From Alphaproteobacteria bacterium MarineAlpha9_Bin7 (GTDB lineage Bacteria > Pseudomonadota > Alphaproteobacteria > UBA7887): a stretch of DNA of 12,957 bases. Below the pieces are notes generated by a model. It was not told the DNA's origin, made no database searches, and saw nothing but the letters and a program-made list of their open reading frames with translations. Position numbers and translations under genes: made by a program. The stretch is from assembly GCA_002938115.1 (NCBI GenBank), contig PTKD01000032.1, forward strand, positions 1 through 12,957, given 5' to 3'. Positions within the stretch are counted from its first letter, which is position 1. Each line of letters opens with the position of its first letter. Of the stretch, positions 7,453 to 12,957 are shown piece after piece.

Positions 7453-8538
7453 ATGGATCTGGGGTTTTTCACAATGCCGATTCACCCCCATCATCGCCCA
7501 CAATTTGAGACGCTTCGCGAAGATTTTGAAATGACTATCTTGGCGGAAAAACTTGGCTTCAAAGAAGGTTTTTTTGGAGAACACATAACTGATGAGGCTG
7601 AAAATATTACCTCTTCGTTGATCTTTATCGCGTGGCTTTTGGAGCAGACGAAAAAGATAACTTTAGGAACCGGAACCGTAAACATCCCAAACAACCACCC
7701 AGTTAGAATAGCTGCCGAGGTAGCTATGGTAGATCATATGGCGAAAGGAAGATTTTTATTTGGAATTAGCCCGGGCGGCCTGATGTCAGATGCAGAAGTA
7801 TTTGGAAATTTAGAACGTGATAGAACTGCCATGTTTCTCGAGGGTATTGATTTTATTTTAAAAATTTGGTCGGGGGACGCTCCGTACAATTTAAAAGGTG
7901 ACTTCTGGAATATCTCGACTGAAAAAACAATGATCCCGGAAATTGGCCAAGGGATTATTGGTAAGCCGTACCAATTGCCCCATCCACCGATCGTTGTGAC
8001 CGCGGTGGCGCCGTTTTCAAAGGGTGTTAAGGCTGCGGCAGCGCGAGGTTGGGAACCAATCTCAGCAAATTTTCTTCAGCCAATTTGGGTGGCGTCTCAC
8101 TGGCCAAACTATGTTGAAGGATGCGAAGAGGCCAGGCGGGAGGCAGATCCAGCTAACTGGCGAGTGGCCAAAAGTATATTCGTTGCTGACGATAGTGGTG
8201 TAGCGGAAGCATATGCGACAGGTCAGGATGGCCCATATTATTTTTATTTTCATTCTTTATATACGAAGCTGATGCGTGGTGGACGAGCAAATCTGTTCAA
8301 AACTCATAAAGAGCAAGCTGATGACTCTCTAAATTTGGAGACGATTGTGGACCAGTTGGTAATCCGAGGCACTGTTAACCAAGTTGTAGATCAGCTTTTA
8401 GAGTTTAGAGAAATAGTAGGCGATTTTGGGACTCTTCTTTATGCTGGACATGACTGGATGGATAAGGAACTAGCAAAGCGTTCCATGCGGCTAATGATGG
8501 AGGAGGTTATGCCTCGAGTTAACGCTGCGATTCAGTAA
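7453..8538 (+). CDS. LLM-class flavin-dependent monooxygenase (luciferase-like)
   Basis: This 361-residue protein is a bacterial luciferase-like TIM barrel that uses reduced flavin (FMNH2 or F420H2) and, in the monooxygenases, O2. Diagnostic segments are MDLGFFTMPIHPHHR at the start, the GFFGEH strand (39-44), ITLGTGTVNIPNNHPVRIAA (69-88) and MAKGRFLFGISPGG (96-109). The opening 'PLHP' style, with 'LAEKLGF..GFFGEH', is closest in appearance to the limonene 1,2-monooxygenase/alkanal monooxygenase group, so a hydrophobic or terpenoid-like substrate is possible but unproven. The ATG has GGAG at 7441-7444, eight bases ahead. It lies 132 bases after the flavin/Fe-S oxidoreductase and 208 before the SDR. 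A separate flavin reductase, which two-component members need, was not found here, though the upstream flavoenzyme handles NAD(P)H. Family firm, reaction unknown. Confidence 0.93.
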   Translation: MDLGFFTMPIHPHHRPQFETLREDFEMTILAEKLGFKEGFFGEHITDEAENITSSLIFIAWLLEQTKKITLGTGTVNIPNNHPVRIAAEVAMVDHMAKGRFLFGISPGGLMSDAEVFGNLERDRTAMFLEGIDFILKIWSGDAPYNLKGDFWNISTEKTMIPEIGQGIIGKPYQLPHPPIVVTAVAPFSKGVKAAAARGWEPISANFLQPIWVASHWPNYVEGCEEARREADPANWRVAKSIFVADDSGVAEAYATGQDGPYYFYFHSLYTKLMRGGRANLFKTHKEQADDSLNLETIVDQLVIRGTVNQVVDQLLEFREIVGDFGTLLYAGHDWMDKELAKRSMRLMMEEVMPRVNAAIQ

Positions 8539-8746
8539 GTGAAACTGCGTTACCAAAGTCATCATTCTCTCAATAATAGATATTTTGATAAATTTCCATC
8601 GAGAAGGTGGAGAATATTTTTGGTCAACATTTCCCAGGGAACGGTCTTGTATGGTACGGGCTCCGTGACAGTATTTCGGACTGTGGTAACGTCACCGTTG
8701 TAAATATATCGTCAATCCGTCGAGGAAAAGAGGGGAAACACGAGAA
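8539..8746. other. Intergenic gap without a recognisable gene
   Basis: This 208-base stretch between the LLM and SDR genes has short open frames on both strands (about 40-50 codons) that I could not match to a family. GGTAACGTCACC at 8685-8696 is a near-palindrome around ACGT with one mismatched base pair. GAGGGG about eleven bases before the SDR start is the only clear translation signal. No terminator hairpin with a T run was seen. Confidence 0.4.
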
Positions 8747-9538
8747 ATGATCAATTTGAATGGCGGGGTGGTCATTGTCACTGGCTCCGCCAGTGGATCA
8801 GGGGCGGCGACCGCACGTATGCTGGTTGAGCGGGGCTCCAAGGTAGTGATCAACTATTCTCGTTCCGTTGAAAAAGCGGAATCGGTTGCCGAAGCTTGCC
8901 GAGAATCAGGCGGTGATGTGATTGTTCAACGGGGCGACGTATCCGTAGACGAAGATTGTCGATCGCTTGCGAGGGCTGCTGTCGACAGATGGGGTCGTAT
9001 AGATGGGTTAGTCAACAACGCCGGCACGACCCAATTCTGTGCCCATCATGATCTAGAAGGGTTGTCGGCTGCAGATTTTCAGGAGATTTACGCGGTCAAC
9101 ACGATTGGCGCATTTCAGATGGTGCGCGCAGTTGCACCGCATATGGAGAAGACTGGCGTGGGTGCTGTTGTCAACGTATCGTCAGTTGCTGGCGTTTACA
9201 GCATCGGTTCATCCCTTGCCTATATTGGTTCAAAGGGAGCTTTGAATGCGATTACGGTTGCTATGGCACGTGCGCTTGGTCCTGCAATCAAAATTAATGC
9301 GGTGTGTCCAGGCTACATTGAAAGTGGCTGGCATAGAAAGGCAATTGGGGAGGAGGCGACCGACCGAATGGTTGCTCACATAAAATCGTCAACACCACTA
9401 CAGTCCGTTAATACTTCTGAAGATATCGCAAGTACGGTCGTGTGGCTGCTGGAGGGGGCCCCAAATATAACTGGTGAACTTATTACAGTTGATTCTGGTA
9501 TGGGCCTGTTGCGAGGGGGAATACCTGCAAGAAGTTAA
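8747..9538 (+). CDS. SDR family NAD(P)-dependent oxidoreductase
   Basis: This is a classical short-chain dehydrogenase/reductase of 263 residues, interconverting an alcohol and a ketone with NAD(P)H in the cytosol. Visible elements are the dinucleotide loop TGSASGSG (12-19), NNAG (90-93), Asn118 in YAVNTIG, and the catalytic Ser146, Tyr159 and Lys163 (VSSVAG, then YIGSK). These are followed by the INAVCPGYIES cofactor-closing segment (183-193). The usual Ile of TGxxxGIG is Ser18, which is uncommon but keeps both glycines. The C-terminus ITGELITVDSGMGLLRGG is standard for FabG-like members. The ATG at 8747 follows GAGGGG at about eleven bases. It lies 60 bases before the CoA-transferase and is probably cotranscribed with it, so a CoA-linked or free hydroxy-acid substrate is plausible. 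Substrate is not known. Confidence 0.94.
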   Translation: MINLNGGVVIVTGSASGSGAATARMLVERGSKVVINYSRSVEKAESVAEACRESGGDVIVQRGDVSVDEDCRSLARAAVDRWGRIDGLVNNAGTTQFCAHHDLEGLSAADFQEIYAVNTIGAFQMVRAVAPHMEKTGVGAVVNVSSVAGVYSIGSSLAYIGSKGALNAITVAMARALGPAIKINAVCPGYIESGWHRKAIGEEATDRMVAHIKSSTPLQSVNTSEDIASTVVWLLEGAPNITGELITVDSGMGLLRGGIPARS

Positions 9539-9598
9539 GTGGTTGTATATTGGGCAAACGGGCCCGAATTTATAAAAAACAACAAGGTCTGAAAAGCT

Positions 9599-10789
9599 AT
9601 GATGGGACCATTGCAGGGAGTCAAGGTAGTCGATGTCTCAAGATATATCGCCGGTCCTTACTGCGCGATGTTGCTTGGTGATCTTGGCGCTGAGGTCATA
9701 AAGGTCGAGAAAATAAAAACCGGGGAGGAAACTCGTGGAATAGAGCCTCTTATCGGTGGCGATAGCCTTTTTTTTATGGTGTTTAATCGAAACAAGAAGA
9801 GCATCACGCTTAACTTACGGGATCCGATTGGCCAGGAAATATTGCGTAAATTAGCTACAGAGGCCGATATTTTAATCGAAAATTTTCGTCCCGGAATCAT
9901 GGAAAAAATGGATTGTGGGTGGGACGTTTTGCATGAGCTCAATCCGCAACTGATTATGGCAAGAATTTCCGGTTATGGGCACGAGGGACCACACTCGGAT
10001 CGACCTTGCTTTGATGCGATTGCACAGGCTGCAAGTGGATTGATGTCAATGACGGGCCCTCCCGATGGCCCTCCTACTTTGATGGGAACTACAGTAGTTG
10101 ATCACACTGCCGCGTTGCATGCGACCCTTGGTATATTGGCGGCTTTGCAGGCAAGAAATACCACCGGTGTTGGGCAAGTAGTGAGGTCTTCTCTAATCGA
10201 TAGCGCACTATCAATGTTAATGACTGCGATCCCAGCTTACCAGTTGCTAGGAGAGGAAGCTCAGAGATTTGGAAACCGGGACCGATTTGGCGCTCCATCC
10301 AATTCGTATGTGGCTTCCGATGGAGCACGCGTGCAAATTGTTGCAGGGGGGGATTCGCGATTTGCTCGGTTTGTTGAGGCAACTGGACTTACCCATCTAG
10401 GAATGGATCCCCGATTCGGATCCAATGCGGATCGTCGTGCCAACGTTGATTCCTTGGAGGATATGATTAAGCCGTGGATGTGTGTTCGGACGGCAGACGA
10501 GATTGTCGAAACTATGGCCAGATTCAGTGTTCCATGTGCCAAGGTGGCTGAGATCTCCGATGTAATTGATGACCCTCAACTTCGACATCGTGGGCAAATT
10601 ATTGAAATTGAACATCCAGTGGCAGGAAAAATTCCTATGCATGGATTTGTCGCACGGTTATCTGATACCGACTTATCCGTTCGGTATCCAATTCCTACAG
10701 CTGGTCAGCATACGGAGGAAATCCTCAACGAATGGATAGATTACGACCATGATAGAGTTGTGGCATTAAAAGCTGATGACGTAGTCTGA
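9599..10789 (+). CDS. Class III CoA-transferase (CaiB/BaiF family)
   Basis: This 396-residue enzyme moves CoA between carboxylic acids through an enzyme-bound aspartyl intermediate. The start LQGVKVVDVSRYIAGPYCAM, then LGDLGAEVIKVE (27-38), ENFRPG (94-99) and FDAIAQAASGLMSMTG (138-153) are family hallmarks. Asp168 in VVDHTAALHA is the expected catalytic residue. The end GQHTEEIL matches the conserved C-terminal motif. Length is normal and the gene is intact. Two ATGs lie side by side at 9599 and 9602; AAGG at 9584-9587 favours the first. It follows the SDR by 60 bases. With the TRAP receptor it suggests uptake of an acid followed by activation to a CoA thioester; the CoA donor and acceptor acids cannot be named. 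An 8-base palindrome, CGGGCCCG (9559-9566), lies in the leader. Confidence 0.94.
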   Translation: MMGPLQGVKVVDVSRYIAGPYCAMLLGDLGAEVIKVEKIKTGEETRGIEPLIGGDSLFFMVFNRNKKSITLNLRDPIGQEILRKLATEADILIENFRPGIMEKMDCGWDVLHELNPQLIMARISGYGHEGPHSDRPCFDAIAQAASGLMSMTGPPDGPPTLMGTTVVDHTAALHATLGILAALQARNTTGVGQVVRSSLIDSALSMLMTAIPAYQLLGEEAQRFGNRDRFGAPSNSYVASDGARVQIVAGGDSRFARFVEATGLTHLGMDPRFGSNADRRANVDSLEDMIKPWMCVRTADEIVETMARFSVPCAKVAEISDVIDDPQLRHRGQIIEIEHPVAGKIPMHGFVARLSDTDLSVRYPIPTAGQHTEEILNEWIDYDHDRVVALKADDVV

Positions 10790-10956
10790 TGGGATAAGAT
10801 CGCGAGAAACGGTTTATTGTATGTAACGTTTTTGCCATCATGTTGTTTATGCGTGGTGGAACTTTCAACGATGATATAGCGGGGAAGTGGTATGTTTTGC
10901 GGCGTGCTTTAAAATTTTTAAAAATATTGGAATGAAGAAGGTTATATATCTTTAAT

Positions 10957-11072
10957 ATGTCTTGGAACACTGAAATTGACGAATTGACCTGGCGTACGAG
11001 ATGGGTGGGCCTGAGAAAATTAAACGCCAGGAGGATGCGGGTGTGAAAATTTTTAAATGTTTTATTATGTAA
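10957..11072 (+). pseudogene. Truncated, frameshifted start of an acyl-CoA carboxylase beta (carboxyltransferase) subunit
   Basis: An ATG at 10957 opens MSWNTEIDELTWRTR, the usual beginning of many proteobacterial acyl-CoA (propionyl/methylcrotonyl type) carboxylase beta subunits (MSW.kE.eEL.rR..). The frame then changes: from 11001 another frame reads MGGPEKIKRQEDAGVK, the next conserved block (MGGpEkv.RQH.aGkLTvRERI). About four residues between the blocks are also missing. After KIFK the match ends and the frame stops at TAA 11070-11072, where a normal subunit would continue for some 500 residues. The remnant ends inside the 3' end of the minus-strand biotin carrier gene, its natural partner. 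A frameshift could be a sequencing error, but the truncation cannot. In the 167 bases before it (10790-10956) I see no gene, only AT-rich DNA. Confidence 0.65.
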
Positions 11073-11283
11073 TTTCTACAGCGAGCGTATCCTCTCCAAT
11101 CATGCCGGAGTTCTCTGTGATATGTACTGCTGTGACTTTTCCATCTGCCTCAGCTTCGTACGGTACTTCGGTTTTCATTACTTCTAGTATGAATAAAATG
11201 TCTCCGCTTTTGACCTGATCTCCAGGTTTAACGAGCACTTTCCAAACCGTCCCCGAAACGTCGGTGCGGACTTCTTGCGTCAT
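11065..11283 (-). CDS. Small stand-alone biotin/lipoyl carrier protein (biotin carboxyl carrier type)
   Basis: The whole 72-residue protein is one biotinyl/lipoyl domain: VSGTVWKVLVKPGDQVKSGD, then ILFILEVMKTEVPYEAEADG, then GEDTLAVEIT. Lys37 in EVMKTEVP is the expected attachment lysine. A biotinyl domain (E[AV]MK) is favoured over a lipoyl domain (DKA type). Stand-alone carriers of this size normally shuttle CO2 between a biotin carboxylase and a carboxyltransferase of acyl-CoA carboxylases. Here neither partner is intact in the window, and only a broken beta-subunit start lies head-on against it at 10957-11072. The ATG at 11283 has only a weak purine-rich stretch (AGAAAGAAAG) upstream. It is divergent from the TcuA-like gene, with 116 bases between them that must hold promoters for both. 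The domain is certain; the partner enzyme is not. Confidence 0.9.
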   Translation of the reverse strand: MTQEVRTDVSGTVWKVLVKPGDQVKSGDILFILEVMKTEVPYEAEADGKVTAVHITENSGMIGEDTLAVEIT

Positions 11284-11387
11284 GCTGCTTTCTTTCTAGT
11301 TTTGAATTAGATGGACCTTTTGAGGAATGTTTGTAATGACCTTTTCGACAGTTATGCAAGCGCTATTATCATGCTGTAGGTTTTGAT

Positions 11388-11393
11388 AGGAGG
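11388..11393 (+). promoter_or_regulatory. Strong Shine-Dalgarno AGGAGG of the TcuA-like gene
   Basis: AGGAGG followed by CAGCGT and the ATG at 11400 is a near-consensus site and fixes the start. It contrasts with the weak or absent sites of the aldo/keto reductase and the flavin/Fe-S oxidoreductase in the same window. Confidence 0.7.
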
Positions 11394-11399
11394 CAGCGT

Positions 11400-12890
11400 A
11401 TGTCGAATCGCAAGGTAGTTGTGGTAGGGGCAGGGAATGCCGGTCTGTGTGCTGCCTTGTCAGCAAGGGAGCAAGGAGCATCCGTAATAGTTTTGGAATG
11501 CGCTCCTGAAGAAGAGCGCGGTGGAAATTCGCGTTTCACTGCCGGTGCAATCCGTATCGCTTACGAGGGTGTCGAGGATCTTAAAGAACTGATGCCGGAT
11601 TTGTCAGCGCAAGAGATTGAAACGACGGATTTTGGATCATATACCGAAGCCGAATTTTTCGACGATATGGCACGTGTTAGTGAATATCGTTCGGACCCTG
11701 ATTTGGTCGACTTATTGGTCAAACGTAGCATGGAGACGCTTTTATGGATGCGCGAGAAAGGCGTTCGGTTCGTCCCGATTTATGGCCGACAGGCATTTAA
11801 GGTCGGCGGCCGATTCAAGTTTTGGGGTGGTCTGACAGTTGAGGCTTGGGGAGGCGGACCTGGGTTAGTAGACGCGCTGTATTTGGCAACGAAAAGGGCA
11901 GGCATCGAGGTGCTTTACGGAGCTCGCGCGTTGGCATTGATTCAGAACGATGGCGAGGTGAGGGGTGTAAGTATTCGGCGGAGTGGGAAGACTTTCGATA
12001 TAATCGGAGACGCGGTAGTTTTAGCCAGCGGTGGTTTCGAAGCCAATACTGAATGGCGCACCCGCTATTTAGGGCCGGGTTGGGATTTAGCCAAAGTGCG
12101 TGGAAGTCGCTTTAATACCGGAGACGGTATTCGAATGGGGTTGGAGGCCGGTGCGATGCCGTACGGAAATTGGTCTGGATGCCATGCGGTAGGATGGGAC
12201 CGGAATGCACCGGACTTTGGAGATCTATCGGTAGGAGACGGCTTTCAGAAACATAGCTACCCGTTCGGCATAATGATTAATGCTAGGGGAGAACGTTTTG
12301 TAGACGAGGGTGCAGATTTCCGAAATTACACATATGCGAAGTATGGAGGAGAGGTTTTAAAGCAACCAGGGCAATTTGCTTGGCAAATCTTTGATTCAAA
12401 AGTGGCCCATCTCTTGCGTGATGAGTACAGAATTCGAGAGGTTACAAAAGTTATCGCTGGAGATCTTGAAGGGCTCCTCGAAAAATTGGATGGCGTAGAT
12501 GCTTCGCGTGCGCGCAGGACGGTTGATGCCTACAATGCCGCGGTGTGTACGGATATAAATTTTAATCCCAACATCAAGGATGGACGTGGTACTGCCGGGC
12601 TATCACTTCCCAAGTCCAACTGGGCCAACCGAATCGATGAGGCCCCTTTCATGGCATACGCTATCACGTGCGGGATTACCTTTACTTTTGGAGGGCTAAG
12701 AGTGGACAATCAGGCGCGTGTCCTGAACATGGAACAGACCCCAATTCCTGGGTTGTATGGTGCTGGCGAATTGGTTGGAGGCTTGTTCTATTTTAATTAT
12801 CCGGGGGGTACGGGTCTTACGTCTGGGGCCGTCTTTGGGCGAATCGCTGGCGCTTCATCCGGAAAATTCTCGGCGGTGCAGGGGAGTTAG
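11400..12890 (+). CDS. FAD-dependent dehydrogenase, TcuA-like (fumarate reductase/succinate dehydrogenase flavoprotein family)
   Basis: This 496-residue flavoprotein binds FAD through VVVVGAGNAGLCAALSARE (6-24) and ERGGNS (39-44). The GNAGLCAAL and RGGNS signatures are those of TcuA, which oxidises tricarballylate to cis-aconitate. Further family blocks are VVLASGGFEAN (206-216), FNTGDGIRMGLEAGA (238-252), NARGERFVDEGAD (294-306, part of the substrate/capping region) and GLYGAGELVGGLFYFNYPGG (451-470) near the C-terminal FAD contact. Related enzymes include 3-ketosteroid dehydrogenases and fumarate reductases, so a desaturase for another acid or thioester remains possible. There is no signal peptide, so it is cytosolic, and no TcuB-type electron-transfer partner is in the window. 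AGGAGG at 11388-11393 with a six-base spacer is the strongest ribosome site of the window. The 67 bases after the stop hold nothing recognisable. Confidence 0.9.
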   Translation: MSNRKVVVVGAGNAGLCAALSAREQGASVIVLECAPEEERGGNSRFTAGAIRIAYEGVEDLKELMPDLSAQEIETTDFGSYTEAEFFDDMARVSEYRSDPDLVDLLVKRSMETLLWMREKGVRFVPIYGRQAFKVGGRFKFWGGLTVEAWGGGPGLVDALYLATKRAGIEVLYGARALALIQNDGEVRGVSIRRSGKTFDIIGDAVVLASGGFEANTEWRTRYLGPGWDLAKVRGSRFNTGDGIRMGLEAGAMPYGNWSGCHAVGWDRNAPDFGDLSVGDGFQKHSYPFGIMINARGERFVDEGADFRNYTYAKYGGEVLKQPGQFAWQIFDSKVAHLLRDEYRIREVTKVIAGDLEGLLEKLDGVDASRARRTVDAYNAAVCTDINFNPNIKDGRGTAGLSLPKSNWANRIDEAPFMAYAITCGITFTFGGLRVDNQARVLNMEQTPIPGLYGAGELVGGLFYFNYPGGTGLTSGAVFGRIAGASSGKFSAVQGS

Positions 12891-12957
12891 GCAACTAGTG
12901 GCGGGCTCGTTATTACCAGGAAAGTGAGGTTGGTAGTCCCGGTATTGTACAGAGCAT

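Noticed and set aside
8585..8720. Possible remnants in the LLM-SDR gap (a + frame of about 40 codons and a minus frame of about 49 codons)
   Set aside because: Neither has a clear start or ribosome site, and neither resembles a family I can name.
5368..10789. Reading the + strand cluster as a true bai (bile acid 7-dehydroxylation) operon
   Set aside because: NADH:flavin oxidoreductase, SDR and CoA-transferase are shared types, but BaiE-type dehydratase, BaiB ligase and BaiG transporter are absent, and an LLM monooxygenase, which implies O2 use, is present.
10909..10928. AT-rich inverted stretch (TTTAAAATTTTTAAA) as a terminator of the CoA-transferase gene
   Set aside because: It lies about 120 bases after the stop, has no G+C stem, and simple AT composition explains it.
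11296..11481. 61-residue minus-strand frame across the carrier/TcuA-like divergent region
   Set aside because: It overlaps the well-supported start and FAD-binding motif of the gene at 11400 and has no family resemblance.
1..12957. tRNA, rRNA, CRISPR array, insertion sequence or phage attachment site
   Set aside because: Reading through the window showed no cloverleaf, regularly spaced repeats, transposase-like protein or terminal inverted repeats.

Overview
The window is about 13 kb of bacterial DNA of moderate G+C (judged by eye, not counted). It holds ten well-supported protein genes, one small carrier-protein gene and several apparent gene remnants. A complete TRAP transporter whose solute receptor carries a signal peptide points to a Gram-negative bacterium, most likely a proteobacterium. 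No ribosomal or other marker gene allows a firmer placement. The gene types (flavin enzymes, a class III CoA-transferase, SDR, TRAP) are those of accessory organic-acid catabolism rather than core metabolism.

Layout. Positions 1-246 are an open frame running in from the left edge, perhaps the tail of a CoA-transferase. An aldo/keto reductase (328-1284) and a VOC/glyoxalase-fold protein (1352-1825) follow on the + strand. They converge on a minus-strand TRAP operon, dctP-dctQ-dctM (4817 down to 1921). The 550-base gap upstream of dctP holds an operator-like inverted repeat and a minus-strand frame resembling an aconitase-X swivel domain. A + strand series comes next: a two-domain flavin/iron-sulfur oxidoreductase of the 2,4-dienoyl-CoA reductase/trimethylamine dehydrogenase class (5368-7320), an LLM flavin monooxygenase (7453-8538), an SDR dehydrogenase (8747-9538) and a class III CoA-transferase (9599-10789). 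The next gap contains a frameshifted, truncated start of an acyl-CoA carboxylase beta subunit (10957-11072). It runs into a minus-strand 72-residue biotin carrier protein (11065-11283). The window ends with a TcuA-like FAD dehydrogenase (11400-12890).

How they may work together (inference). The TRAP system would import an organic acid and the CoA-transferase would make its thioester. The TcuA-like flavoprotein, the flavin/Fe-S reductase, the SDR and the LLM monooxygenase could then desaturate, reduce, oxidise or cleave the carbon skeleton. The aldo/keto reductase and VOC protein may handle carbonyl side products. No transcriptional regulator, CoA ligase, hydratase, thiolase, transposase, RNA gene or CRISPR array was seen. 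The substrate cannot be read from the sequence.

The most notable signal lies in the gaps. One confident remnant (carboxylase beta subunit) and two or three tentative ones sit between intact genes, so the locus looks like a catabolic island that is being remodelled. The biotin carrier appears to have lost its local carboxylase partner.
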